From Tubiluchus corallicola (Eukaryota > Priapulida > Priapulimorpha > Priapulimorphida > Tubiluchidae), in contig JAQGDQ010000349.1 in NCBI GenBank assembly GCA_030141605.1, positions 132,501 through 185,000 of the forward strand: 52,500 nucleotides of DNA, in the 5' to 3' direction. The notes below the pieces were generated by a model. The model saw only the letters and a program-made list of their open reading frames with translations. It had not been told where the DNA came from and ran no database searches. This document shows, one piece after another, positions 23,045 through 38,828 of the stretch (positions are counted from its first letter, which is position 1; each line of letters starts with the position of its first letter). The translations under genes and the position numbers were made by a program.

Positions 23045-24346
23045 TCAGTGGGCCTGACAGCTAACCGTTCTGTTAAACTGTATTAACCGATGTGCCATTT
23101 GAACTTTGAAAGCCTCCAAGTAGAATCTGTGTACAGTATCACGGGGCAAACCTAATCTCACAACTGTCCTTTGTAAGAGTTCTGCAGTGGTACTGATATT
23201 ATCCATGTTCATATTTTTGGTGACCATCCTTACACAAAGCTGCATCAGACCTGAGCTTGCATAACCATACATTTTCTCGACCAAATTTGGTATGCTGGAG
23301 CAGCCCTTTAACAGAGGAAAAAACTCCAGTTGTTCCAGCAACTCCTCCTGGATGCTTGAGTTTGAAAACAGACCCCTATCGACTAGAATAGACAGCGATT
23401 TGTATTCTTTCTTATATTGTTGCTCCGGGTGTGAACTGTATCCATGTTTGGTTATAAACACAAAAAGTGGAGAAAACAAAACGCTTCTCTCAACGGGCTC
23501 AGTAACACCACCCAGATTAGGATCACTAATGCTAATGGTTTCTACAAATTTCGCTCGTGCTGATGTATCTGCTCCATGGTGTACAAGTTTAAGGCATGTC
23601 GGGAAATCACCGTTTAACATGCTTAAATGTAAAGCAGTTACCCCTTGAGTCGTGCTCGCGTTAACGTCTATTTTGGTTTCCTTTAGCAAATAATGGAATA
23701 TGGCCTGTCGTTCTTTCCTGTAGTAACTTATTGGACCGCCAATCAGATAAAACAGCAAACTCCTTGAAAAGCGACCTCTTGCGTTCACGTCCGCTTCGTT
23801 CTCACACAGTAACTGCACCAACTTCAGATGGTGTGGTGTCGTTTGTGCTAACATATGCAAAATGGTGTCACCTTTATAATATTTTGTGTTCACATCTGCA
23901 CCATAATTGACAAACAACTGGACAAGTCTTTCAATGTGATTCTTATATTCGACTTGCGTTCTAATCAGACACGGGCCAATGCCAATCACCTGAGTTTTTT
24001 GAAGATAGGGGTCAGACCACATCGAGTACACAGAAAACAGCAATTGGAAGGGGGTGCGTGTGTAGGTTTCTTCTCTACCGCTCGGCGAAATGAGGAACCT
24101 CAAGTTTGTATCAGCTCCATGTTGGACGAGTAAACTTGCCAGGTGAAAATTCATTTGAGTTCCATACTCACCGCATAGTACCATGTAGAGCGGTGTATAG
24201 TACCCAGGACCATAATTTAGGTACTCATGATTTCTGTGAGCTGAAATTTCCTGAGCTGCCTTCTCGAAATTCCCAGCAGCAATGGCCCTTGTGAGTTCCG
24301 TCTCGCCACAAGTTCTGTACCTCAATGGCAACACTTCGTTGTACAT
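23045..24346 (-). CDS. Ankyrin-repeat protein with C-terminal SOCS-like box, copy 1
   Basis: A 433-residue single-exon protein. Residue numbers here count from the ATG at 24346. Ankyrin-type repeats run through residues 15-265, with typical turns such as LVQHGADTNL, LFVNYGADVNT, LLCENEADVNA and LVHHGADTSA, and helix starts TPLYMVL, TILHMLA and TALHLSM. A linker region follows. A SOCS-like box covers about 366-411, with a BC-box LMQLCVR and a weaker Cul5-box LGLPRDTV. Such ASB-type proteins bind substrates through the ankyrin repeats and recruit Elongin B/C and Cullin-5 for ubiquitination in the cytoplasm. The frame is open 50 codons further upstream but has no ATG there. The paralogue at 27012-28211 starts at the matching Met (MYN), which fixes this start. 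An ATTAAA poly(A)-like signal lies at 23004-23009. Confidence 0.88.
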   Translation of the reverse strand: MYNEVLPLRYRTCGETELTRAIAAGNFEKAAQEISAHRNHEYLNYGPGYYTPLYMVLCGEYGTQMNFHLASLLVQHGADTNLRFLISPSGREETYTRTPFQLLFSVYSMWSDPYLQKTQVIGIGPCLIRTQVEYKNHIERLVQLFVNYGADVNTKYYKGDTILHMLAQTTPHHLKLVQLLCENEADVNARGRFSRSLLFYLIGGPISYYRKERQAIFHYLLKETKIDVNASTTQGVTALHLSMLNGDFPTCLKLVHHGADTSARAKFVETISISDPNLGGVTEPVERSVLFSPLFVFITKHGYSSHPEQQYKKEYKSLSILVDRGLFSNSSIQEELLEQLEFFPLLKGCSSIPNLVEKMYGYASSGLMQLCVRMVTKNMNMDNISTTAELLQRTVVRLGLPRDTVHRFYLEAFKVQMAHRLIQFNRTVSCQAH

Positions 24347-24496
24347 ATTAAATATTTGAAACGGCTCGTTGACATTTAGAAACACAAAATCTTTCACACT
24401 GCAGGTCTTATAATACCATCCAGGAGAAGTCAGATTATCACACTTAAACAGATTAGTCAACCCGACTGCAGCTGACGTTTGGACAACTCCAAGCAA

Positions 24497-25679
24497 ACCA
24501 ATATTGTGTAGAATGACTCATATACTGCCATACTATATCTACATTACACAACCAAGATACTAAGTTTAACTTGAACCAGAACGCCCATATTATAACAGCA
24601 GGGTAAACGCTAGGCGTTGTTTACTCTGCCAGTTTTATCTACAAAATGTGGATCAATATCAAGATGTAGTAAATTCACATAGGTTGACTGCTAGCATATT
24701 GCCAAGTGTAAATTAAAAGTTGACAGCGCATTAAATCATTGTGATAGCACAGTCATAAGACTGCTAGATATCAGCTTGTTTAAGTTCACGAAACGTTCAA
24801 CTATAATAACCATAACAAATTTATAGTATGAAATGGCTTAAATGTTGTACCCCCTTAATATAATGTCTACCATGTGAGCTACTATTATCCTCCTCCAAAT
24901 ATGGGCCTATATGTGTGACATCGAATCAACGACAGCGGCCCTCTTGTAGACTTGCTTGCACTTTATCGCCGTACTATAAATATTATAAGGCAACAGGTAT
25001 ATTGAAACACCTGTTACTTTTCCAGCGAAGTTCACATACGTACAACCTTTACCCTACAAACAAATTTCATCCAAATGCTTCGTAGATTACAAAACGCAAA
25101 TCTACAACAACACAGCAACACTGTAAAATAGCTGAAGCTTAATAATTCACCATGTATCCAAGGTGGCCCAACACTCACAACTGTAAATATTTAAGGGCTG
25201 TCCTGTTCGTTGACCTCGCCAGTGGCGAAATTCCGCAAGAACGAGAGTTAGGTGTAAAGGCGGTATTAATTTAACCACTGCTCAGTCTAGCATACGAAAG
25301 TTCGCTGACCGTTCAACGTACGGTTGTACACACATAAATACCAGCCAGTTCACTTTCCCTATAATCTAGCGCTAGACTACAGCTTAACATAGCAGACTAC
25401 AAATTTCAGGCTTATCATAATTAAATGCTGATCTAGCTGTATTAGCGTATAATGAACAATAAATTGCGAACTATGGAAATCCCAACATTGTCCTTTACCG
25501 AGTTTAACGTTTTAACTGGAGGAGGCAAACATATAAAACACACAAATGTCCAGAAGGTGTCGGTTGTCGAAAAAAAGAGTTTAATGTATAGCCGATAATG
25601 TGTAACGGAGCAAAGTGAAAGAAATCAACCCTACATAGGGTTCCTAGGGCCTATAATATTACAGCTTCTAGCACATGTA
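24497..25679. other. Spacer, no gene seen
   Basis: AT-rich sequence between the copy 1 ankyrin gene and a LINE fragment. It may contain the copy 1 promoter on the minus strand, but I see no clear TATA box or splice structure. Confidence 0.5.
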
Positions 25680-26276
25680 TTGCAAAAAACTACTGTGTTA
25701 ATGATTATATTTCTATTCAACGTAGATGTAATCTAGGTGTTCCACAAAGGTCAGTTACAACACCAATTTTGTTTATATTTTTCATTGTTGATATGTTTCA
25801 TATCGGCAGACAGCAGTATACAGCAGTCAGTCAAAAAATATAAGTATGACGGGTATTTGCATGTGCCAGTCATAAACCCTTTAATTCTGTGTTTAATTAA
25901 ACAAAGTTATGTAATATCTTACACAAATGGTGTTTAAAAATAAATTCGTTACCTGGTAAGACAGAAGAATTGTTAGTTAGAGCACGGAATGGAAGTAATA
26001 AGCGGGAATAAGTTAAAAATTGGTCATAATGAAATACTATTTGCTGAAGGCAAAACATTAGGCCTTATTATTGATCGGAAATTTACTTTCTCAAAACGCG
26101 TTGTTAATGTACATAAAAAGTTTGAGCAGATGGCTGAAATTAAAATAATTTTTTTTAGTAAATGCAGAGATATGATGATTACTGCGACTGCAATTTTTTT
26201 TTACAAAACTGCCATTTTGCCGATTACACTGTATGGTGTTATTGCATGGTTAGGTAATACAACTTTCCTTGTTTGA
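25680..26276 (+). mobile_element. LINE reverse-transcriptase C-terminal fragment
   Basis: The plus strand reads NLGVPQRSVTTPILFIFFIV (consensus GVPQGSVLsPiLF) near 25730. INSLPGKTEELLVRA (consensus N..KTE.l) follows near 25942 after a frameshift. KTLGLIIDRKFTFSKRVVNV (LGv.iD..LtF..hv) comes next, then an ILPITLYGVIAWLG end near 26250. Several frameshifts and missing catalytic segments show that it is a dead, internally deleted copy. Confidence 0.85.
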
Positions 26277-27011
26277 CGATATAGTTTATGATGCAATGGT
26301 AAACGAAAAGAAGCACTCTTTTGTACATATGTTATTTATTTTCTGAATAAAGATTTATTATCACAAAAAAAATAAAATCGGTGCTTATTCACATATATTT
26401 CACTCAACATTCAGGCCATACCATGACTACAGACATTGTAACAAAGTAAAAGTATGTAATTTTTGTCTCCACACGAACATTATCAGCAGAGTTTTTTCAT
26501 TATTATTTTACTGTACAATTAAAGCATAAATTACCAAATAAGTACAGTTTATAATCTGAATCCACGTAGTAGTGCATAAAATAATTTTTTTATTTCAGCA
26601 TCCATGCAACTTATTATAAAAATCCAGGTACAGTGTATATATTATTCTACAAAATCGTCTGGTATAGTGAAGAAGGCATTGGTAATGATGACGAAAAAAG
26701 TGTAATACTAAAACAGTAGTAACAATCTGTTAACTGACATACTAGAAAACGGTGTATTCTGGAATATACTCAGGCTAGTGGTTATTCTCGCCCTTCTAAT
26801 ATTACGCCAGAGTTGTGCTATATAATTATATTAAATTAAATAATATTTGTTCTCATAATTATGTGCTAGGCAATGGATACACAACCCATTTTATTTTTTA
26901 AATTCACACTCTCCACAATTTACAATCTAAGCAAAAATCTACCTGCGGCAAATTAAATCATTCACGAATCCTACATAAATTACTATACATGGTTCATGAG
27001 TTTTGAGAACT

Positions 27012-28211
27012 TTACTCGTTGTCGAGACAAATTCGTTTATGAACGTCTAGAATTTGAGTTGCTATATCAAGCATTTTTACAAGCTTAGAGGGCATTTGAA
27101 GTTTGAAAGCTTCCAAATAAAGCCTATTTAAAAGAATAGTAGGCAAACGTAAGTCTACAACTAGTTGCTGTAGTTTAGAGGCAGATGTATCATCAAAGCT
27201 AATTTTCTTTGCCAGTTCTCTAACACACAGTTGCTGCAAGTCACTAGTAGCACAACCATACAGTTTTCCAACTAGATTTTGGATATCCGTACAGATTCTA
27301 AACTCTGGAAAGCATTTTAATTGTTCCTTAAGTTCATTTTCAATGCTTAAATCGTCAAAGAAACCATTGTCTACTAGTGAAGACAAGTGATTATATTTCT
27401 TTTTGTATTTCTGATTTTGATCATAATACGAGAGATGTCCTTGCCTGATGAGGAAGAACATGAGAGGAGAAAATTCCATCCTCCTCCGGCTCAAAGTTGC
27501 TCTAATTCCTGTCTCTGCACCATAGTGGATCAATTCTCTTGCTGTTGTAAAATCTCCGTGGCACATGCTTAAATGCAGAGGACCACAGTAGCTTACAACA
27601 CAAGGTGCACACAGTAAAGGTAAATAAACATGGCCTTCTACATTGACGTCTGCACCCGCTTCACATAGTAACCGCAACAGCGTTGTCTCACATGGAGTTT
27701 TATCTACAAGAGCGTGAATAATAGTGGTACCTCTATAAGTCGTGTTAACATCGGCCCCATAGCTGATGAAGAGCCGAATGAGCGTTTCTATTTGTTCTTT
27801 ATATATTCCTTCTTGATGAATTTGTTGCCAGTCTGCTCCAATAATGGGAAATGAATGAACATGATACATTTTCCATTTTAGATATAAGAAAAGCAGCGTC
27901 TGAAATGGAGTCTCAGTGAAAAACTCCCTGCCATGTCCCATTATGCAACGGTGCAAAACGAATTGCAGGTTTGAGTTTGCTCCATGTTCAACTAAACTCT
28001 TTGCCAAAGGAAGATGAATTATCTTTTCACGACCACCTCCAAGAACCATGTGAAGTGGGGAGTAGTGGTCTGGTCCTTCGTTCAAGTATTCCTCATTTCT
28101 GTGAGTGCTAATTTCCTTCATTGCTTTATTATAATCACCAGTTGCAATGGCTTTTGTAAGCTCTGTTTCACTGCAACTTCTGTATTCTAGTCTTTGGTCA
28201 CGATTATACAT
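27012..28211 (-). CDS. Ankyrin-repeat protein with C-terminal SOCS-like box, copy 2
   Basis: A 399-residue single-exon paralogue of 23045-24346, same strand, about 2.7 kb away. It starts MYN and is clearly related throughout. Ankyrin turns include LVEHGANSNL, LFISYGADVNT, LLCEAGADVNV and LIHYGAETGI. The SOCS-like box is at about 323-368, with LQQLCVR (BC-box) and LRLPTILL (Cul5-box-like). Relative to copy 1 about 30 residues are missing around residues 193-209. This removes one ankyrin unit in frame and leaves the ANYVHL-less junction CVVSYCGPLHLSM. A short extra C-terminal tail follows the SOCS box. A TATA-like box lies 143 bases upstream. It is a probable substrate receptor of a Cullin-RING ligase with a binding surface different from copy 1. 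Confidence 0.9.
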   Translation of the reverse strand: MYNRDQRLEYRSCSETELTKAIATGDYNKAMKEISTHRNEEYLNEGPDHYSPLHMVLGGGREKIIHLPLAKSLVEHGANSNLQFVLHRCIMGHGREFFTETPFQTLLFLYLKWKMYHVHSFPIIGADWQQIHQEGIYKEQIETLIRLFISYGADVNTTYRGTTIIHALVDKTPCETTLLRLLCEAGADVNVEGHVYLPLLCAPCVVSYCGPLHLSMCHGDFTTARELIHYGAETGIRATLSRRRMEFSPLMFFLIRQGHLSYYDQNQKYKKKYNHLSSLVDNGFFDDLSIENELKEQLKCFPEFRICTDIQNLVGKLYGCATSDLQQLCVRELAKKISFDDTSASKLQQLVVDLRLPTILLNRLYLEAFKLQMPSKLVKMLDIATQILDVHKRICLDNE

Positions 28212-28353
28212 GATGTCACTGTTTTGCTAAAAGTAATATTATTGACTTATTCACCTATATGTTAGGAAATGTGTTCTGTTTGGTAACAGATCAAACTCTT
28301 GAAGACGTGTATTCACCCTAAGCTATCTGTGATAACATGTTGACGAAATAACT

Positions 28354-28361
28354 CTTTTATA
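28354..28361 (-). promoter_or_regulatory. TATA-like box for ankyrin/SOCS copy 2
   Basis: TATAAAAG on the minus strand, upstream of the ATG at 28211. A pair of opposed GATA motifs (TTATCAAAGATAAG, 28416-28429) lies about 60 bases further upstream. This is plausible promoter architecture from motif matches only. Confidence 0.4.
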
Positions 28362-28874
28362 ACATAGCAAAGTGCAAGAGTCAATGTGTTTACGGCATGC
28401 TTTTTATCGTAATGTTTATCAAAGATAAGAGCTAGCCAGAATGAGAAAGGAACATTTATTTTATGACAAAGACAGGCAAGTCTTACGACGCTGTACAGTA
28501 GTTTATTATAGGGTCAAAGCATTATTTGTTTTGTTGTGCTCGGCAACATTAATTCGTCATTTACGTTTACAAAAACAAAATTTATATGGGCTTAACGTTC
28601 AGCATGAGCTGATCCAACATAAAACGTTCGCACATCTCTTTTCAATTAACGTTTAAAACAAACAATGTGATACAATAGGGCTTTGTTGTTTGTTCGGTAT
28701 TGTTTGATTGCTTCTAACACTGAAGAGAAAGCTACAACAAAGCATAGAGCGGTTTCAGAGTTGACGCCTACAATAGAAATTGAACCAAAAATAGACAAAA
28801 CATGCCAGATTATTCAGTTTTGCCGAGCATGCCAATTGGATTTCGTCTCTAAAACCGAACTGCACATGCACAGT

Positions 28875-29211
28875 CAGGGCCGTCTTAACAGTATTATAGG
28901 TTCCCTTGGCAAAGCAGTACGCTGTGACCTCTACTCACACAACCACTCACGGGAATAAAAATGTAAATGGTCGATAAAATTAATCATAATTTATTGTATT
29001 GGTACTTGTAACGAAATCAGTGTTTAAACATTAAAAAACATGTTGCACAACAAAGATTAATCAACAAAAACGTTTGAACAACATAACATCAGCCTCGAAA
29101 AACACAAATATTTCAACACAGACAGCAAGTCGCATACTGACATGCATAGTTAGGATGGGACCTCTATAATAGGCAACTGCCCGTGTGCCTATGCGTTAAG
29201 ACGACCCGGTG
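28875..29211. mobile_element. Non-autonomous DNA transposon with hAT-like termini
   Basis: The left end is CAGGGCCGTCTTAACAG. The reverse complement of the right end is CACCGGGTCGTCTTAACGCA. The two ends share an inverted core and enclose about 337 bases without a transposase. CAGGGCCG-type ends are common in animal hAT-like elements. No perfect 8-bp target duplication is visible, so the boundaries and superfamily are tentative. Confidence 0.5.
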
Positions 29212-33414
<4,203 letters not shown>

Positions 33415-35418
33415 GGCTTATTTTTCATTGCTGGTAAAGTCTCATAACGATTTTTTAATTCGGCAGGAATTGCGATATTTTCTTCACGTTCGTGCAATTT
33501 CAATAAGTAAAGCACATGCTGATCCTTGCTATTTGGCAATAAAAGTTTACAAAACAATGAACTGTATAGCAAAGTATCGTTGTTTTCTAAGGAAATTCCT
33601 TATTTTTCCTTATTTTGTGTTGGATTACACAATGCATTAACTTTCAATTGTCTCTTTTTCCGAAATACTACATGTCATAAAACTTTTACTTCTGCCACAC
33701 AACTACTAGTCAACTCTAACATGAATTGAAAAGAAAAGACAAAAACCCCGCTGTCACGAGAGTCCTGCTGTCTTTACTAACAAATTTGAGTAATTTTGCA
33801 CAACGCTCAATGGTTTGTACCTAGATAAAGCGTGTTTTACATAAGATCATTTGGCGATTCAATGGCGATTTAATATACTCGTGGAATTGCACCGCAAAAA
33901 CATCAATATCCCTCATATCTAATAACACCCATAGCCACTAATCAACTTATTAAATAAACATGGGAACTAAAAAAACTGCACAGTTAACAAGAATATGTGC
34001 ACTGAAGCTGGCACAAAATCAAAGCCACGCTTGGAAACAAGTCGCCAATCCAATATTACCTAAATGTCATAATTGCATTGGAGCGGTAGGAAACGCGAGG
34101 GGCGACTGTAAGAAAGATGGTCACTAAAATCCTTTAAGAAAAAAGAATAATCCCATATGTCACAAAGTCATTATAACAATTTTCACGGAACAAAGTTTGC
34201 GAAGTGGATAAAGATATTCCATGCACTCTTGGCAAAACAAACTATAATTTTAGAAACGGTTATTAATAATATTTCTGCTACCAACCGTTTCCGTGGTCTG
34301 TTCCCAGTATGGCTACCGATTCAAGAAATTTTAGCCTGTAATTCGATAAATAATAGACAGCAGTAATTGATGTGCCCGCCCCAAATGCATTTGCTGCGAC
34401 ATTTTTGAGGGAAATAGGCAGTTAAATAACATCAACGATTTACGTCAAAAATTACGTTTCGACATTTTCAATCTCGACAAACCCGACGGCATAGCTTTTA
34501 ACGTGCACTCAGGTTTCTACTGTGTCCAGTGCGCATGCGTTTTTGTGCCTGTAATTCCCTGTTTCCCGAAAAAATGACATATCGGCAACCGATAGCAGTA
34601 CCGATGTGGGTTCGGTTATGGATTGATTAAGGTGTTTTTGCTATAAATGCTCGGTAATAATAGTTACTGTTCGTAATAATTACTGATTGTAAACTCACTA
34701 ATATCTTGCAAAGGAAATGCTCTCCAGATGGAAAAAATCGTTTTTAATAACTTGACTGCACACGAATTAGTCAACTAACTGAATAATAATGCGCTTAATA
34801 ATCTTATCAAAAAGCTTGAACTAAAACTCGGTGAATATGGTTTTCTGAATAGCGAAGTTCCGGATTTCTGGATATTTGAATAACATTCATTTTCAAATTT
34901 GTGAACATTTTCTGTAGTAGTGCTTATTTTTTGAAAGCATGTACAAATGAATCGAGTTAAATCAACAACAACAGCCATGACACCCAAGAACTGCAGACCA
35001 TTTCCTATATATCATGTTGTTTCCTTGGACCACTTAAAAAAATCCGAACCAGAAAATTGTTTTACTTTAACAAGATAATTGAAACCTCGCCTCTTCAGTA
35101 GATGTCTTTTATCACTAACAAAGAAATCATACTTTTTATAAACTTGTAAACCAGAATTTATATTTTCGCTTTTCTGCTAGAACGTATATTACTCTGAATG
35201 ACCACTAGTATTGCTTGGGTCCAATTGTGCTATACAAAAAAGTCGTCCTGCCTATATCTTTCAAAATTAAGTAATAGGCGGCGCCACGACACAATCAGTT
35301 TATCACTGGGCAGATACCTTCAGTCACAATCACCTCTCCTCCTCCTCCTCCTCCTCCTCCTCCTCCTCCTCCTCCTCCTCCCTCTCTCTCTCTCTCTCTC
35401 TCTCTTTCTTTCTCTCTT

Positions 35419-35465
<47 letters not shown>

Positions 35466-36554
35466 TTCTCTCTCTCCCCCCTCTCTCTCTCCCCCTCTCT
35501 CTCTATCTGTCTGTCTCTCTCCCCTCTCTCTCTCGCTCTCTTTTTCGCTAACTCTTTCCCTCCCTCATTCTTTAAGCTCCTCTCGCGCGTGTATCCTCTG
35601 TCACTTTGCATACTTTGATCTCGCACTTTTGTCCTTTGAAGCGAATGCACACCGAAGAAGCCTCATACTCAGGGCTGCAGTATGCTATACTTATACCTAC
35701 ACTTGGACTTACAAAGTAAAAATAAACATCACGTAGGCCTATGATATTATATTGTTCTGCTGTTATAGTTTGCGAATCACGAAAGCAGTTCAGACAAATT
35801 TCACCGCCTCTTACTAACATTCTCACTATTTGCTGAGAGCCTACAATTCTGTTGATCAAGTGAAGCCACTCTTGATGCTTCAGGCGACGTTAGCTGCTGG
35901 TAAGATTGACAATACTCTTCTATTTACGATCCATCAACTAAAGCTATATAGGCCATCGGTATGTCATCTGATATAGCTGCTCGTCAGCCTTGCGTGTAAG
36001 TGAAATGGCAAGAGAATAAATACTGCAAAGGAAAGGTATTTCTAACGTTAAAGTAAAGTATTGCAATACAAGATACATAGGACCTGTTAATATAAAAGGG
36101 TTAGTTTGTATTTTGTTGTGTTTATTGTAATAACTAAATTTCACAAATATATTTTCAGTGCTGTTGGTAAGAAAAAGCCACAAATAAAAGGATTTTTTGT
36201 GTTTTCACTCGAAAAACGACAAACTCCTTAACATGTACTCTTTCTGTATGCACGTAAGTAGAAAAAAGTTCATCATACGTAATGAATTTGTCCTATGCCG
36301 ACTTACGAAAGCAGAACACAAACATTCTTTGCAAAACAGCCTCAACAACTGCTTAAACCGGCGTACATTGAGGGAAAACGCATTACTGTTATATTTCTGT
36401 AAGTTACGGAAATTTTTGAAAACAGTGTGAGTACATAATTATGCTATAAGATGTTATTTTAACTGGCTACTGCGCCTCCTGGGTACGGCTACTCTACATC
36501 ATTCATATGTACTAATGTTAAAAAACGTGTTTAATATAAAAATTAATATTAGGT
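33415..36554. other. Spacer with a pyrimidine-rich microsatellite, no supported gene
   Basis: An open minus-strand stretch at about 33357-33520 (peptide LKLHEREENIAIPAELKNRY) overlaps exon 1 of the acidic gene in another frame. It would be 5' UTR in that model. An NRF1-like TGCGCATGCG lies near 34533 in a slightly CpG-rich patch. No other supportable features. Confidence 0.4.
35334..35535. repeat. (CTC)n/(CT)n pyrimidine microsatellite
   Basis: About 16 CTC units, then CT-rich sequence with CCCC and TTTC interruptions. Confidence 0.96.
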
Positions 36555-36894
36555 TTGTCACACAAATCAATAATACAAGCCAAACATAAGAATGCATATT
36601 CTGTAACTAATTTAAGGAACAAACTAAAAATACCAATCATAGAAGCTCATAAAGATTATCACACATTATTATTCATTTTCAAATATATAAATAATTTAAG
36701 TATTCCATTCAAAGGTAACAAATTAGCACTACTCAAAAATGCCGAATTAAACGCCGGGTTGAAACAAACTAAAAAGAACAATCATTTTGGAAACAATTCA
36801 ATGGCAAAAACGCAGTCAAGCTCTGGAACTCACTGCCAGTCGAAATCAAACGTATTAAATCATTAGCCGCATTCAAAGCAAAACAAAAGCAATA
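36555..36894 (+). mobile_element. LINE 3' ORF end
   Basis: The plus strand encodes NKLKIPIIEAHKDYHTLLFI with IFKYINNLSIPF. After a frameshift near 36790 it reads KNAVKLWNSLPVEIKRIKSL, then AAFKAKQKQ and a stop. LWNSLP.eI...sl..FK is the standard C-terminus of many LINE ORF2 proteins. 5' truncated and broken. Confidence 0.88.
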
Positions 36895-38160
36895 ATGATG
36901 TCAAGATTTGAATGCGCAACTTACCAACATGACAAATTACACACTAATGCAGAATTCATTTACCACAGGCCATATTAAATGACTCAATTTTCCTGACAGT
37001 CAGTTGGTAAATACGTAAAACATGTAAAATTTGAGCTTATAGTTATATTTTACATTTTGCACCTGTAATTTAGTTTTTGTACTGACGCATTTGCCCCCAA
37101 CAGTGTATGTTTTTAACTATCACTGATTGAGCTTCTTAAAGGAAAACCGGATGATTGTGTAAACACGAGTTCAGAATAAAGAATGCTCTAAAATGTTGAA
37201 AACTACAAAAGCTTATTTTAAATCAAAGCTTAGATTAAATAATAACTACTTCGAATACTCAAATTTCGTTAAACTTTCAAAGCTGCGCGCGGCTCAATGA
37301 ATCTACTAAGATTGGCAGCGGCGCCTTTTTGTCATGTGCGCGTGGCCGACAAATAAAAGGCGGTACCGTGATAACCATGATCATGAACTGCTGTGTTAGT
37401 TTCATGACGTCATATGATGTAAAGCCCATTTTTGTGACATCATGTGTTTAAGCAGTACTGTAACACCTATGGAAATGTGCTTGACGCGCAAGGGAAGACG
37501 CCTGCCATTGCACATACTGTGGTTCGTTTCTGACGTAAGCAAAAGCTGTGTTCGGTTGCCGTTAATTAACTTTCTAAGCTAATTATTCAAATATAAGGAA
37601 CAATTGCTAACCTGTATAAGCAAGAAAATGTATATTTTGGACAGTAAATTAAAATGAGATTGAGTCTAAACAATCGTCCGGTCTTCCTTTAATATTCTCT
37701 TATGATTCTCAATTATTATGGCAAATAAAGAAGTTATTATACTATACTACAGTAGCCGAGTAAAATTAGATTTCCCAGGTACAATTATCACGTAGACTAG
37801 ATCAACAAGTTCTTAGCATTAAGTACTGAAATCAATTCTTTAATTACCAGACCTGAAGCTCATCGCCTATTGAGAACTTAAAACTACTAACAGTTATTGA
37901 TGAGTTATCTGTGTTGAACTACTTGAAACTTTGAATTAACAGATGTGGCCTTGGCTTACTGAGTTAAGCATTTGGCTATTTACAAAGGATTACGAAAAGA
38001 ACGCAGCCAGCAGGGTGCATTAAAAGCGTATGCGTGCGCTGCATGCAACAATCGATCACCGATTACTAATGACCAAAGTTTCAATGCTTTTTTCTACAGC
38101 TGTCCCGATTGTTTAAATGATTTTTGCAAGGGCTATAGCATATGGCAGGCATTTGAATGT
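36895..38160. other. Spacer with a CpG-richer patch
   Basis: No supported gene. Positions 37280-37560 are richer in CpG and contain a TGACGTCA CRE-type palindrome (37405-37412). The frame at 37972-38166 is too short and its family unknown. TGGCTTACTGAGTTAAGCATTTGG near 37949 is weakly SINE-like. Confidence 0.4.
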
Positions 38161-38828
38161 CCTTAATTGTCCTGGAATGCTAGTTTACCCAGATTCACAT
38201 GGGTTAGCTAGATTCTCATCTCAAAAACTACAGTAACTAAGCGATATATTTTTAGGCAGGGGTGCCCTAACTGTCCTTGAATGCTAGTTCACCTAGATTC
38301 CCATAGCTAGATTCCCTTAGGGTTAGCTAGATTCTCATCTCAAAAACATCCGTAACTAAGCGAGATATTCTTAGGCAGGGGTACCTTAACTGTCTTTGAA
38401 TGCTAGTTCACCTAGATTCCCATAGCTAGATTCCCTTAGGTTAACTAGATTCTCACCCGAAAACATCAGTAACTAAGCGAGATATTTTTAGGTAGGGCTG
38501 CCTTAATTGTCCTTGAATGCTAGTTCACCTAGATTCCCTTAGGTTAGCTAGATTCTCATCTCAAAAACATCCGTAACTAAGCGAGATATTTTTAGGCAGG
38601 GGTGCCTTAATTGTCCTTGAATGCTAGTTCACCTAGATTCCCTTAGGTTAGCTAGATTCTCATCCCAAAAACATCAGTAACTAAGCGAGATATTTTTTAG
38701 GCAGGGGTGCCTTAATTGTCCTTGAATGCTAGTTCATGTAGATTCCCATAGCTAGATTCCCTTAGGGTAGCTAGATTCTCATCTCAAAAACATCAGTAAC
38801 TAAGCGAGATATTTTTTAGACAGGAGTA
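38161..38828. repeat. Six-copy tandem array, 104/119-bp units
   Basis: Units begin at 38161, 38265, 38384, 38501, 38605 and 38710, each with CCTTAATTGTCCTTGAATGC and AACTAAGCGAGATATTTTTA. Two length classes exist: about 104 bases (units 1, 4, 5) and 117-119 bases (units 2, 3, 6). The long class has an extra CCATAGCTAGATT segment, an internal duplication. The last unit abuts a truncated LINE. Confidence 0.95.

Noticed and set aside
24347-24496. A 50-residue N-terminal extension of ankyrin/SOCS copy 1
   Set aside because: It would need a TTG start, and the paralogue starts at the Met matching 24346.
35572-35859. A 95-residue minus-strand frame with GEICLNCFRDSQT
   Set aside because: No domain recognised and the frame is bounded by microsatellite sequence. 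Splice sites are weak.
38161-38828. CRISPR-like regular array
   Set aside because: Units are directly tandem with no unique spacers, and the genome is eukaryotic. It is a satellite-type repeat.
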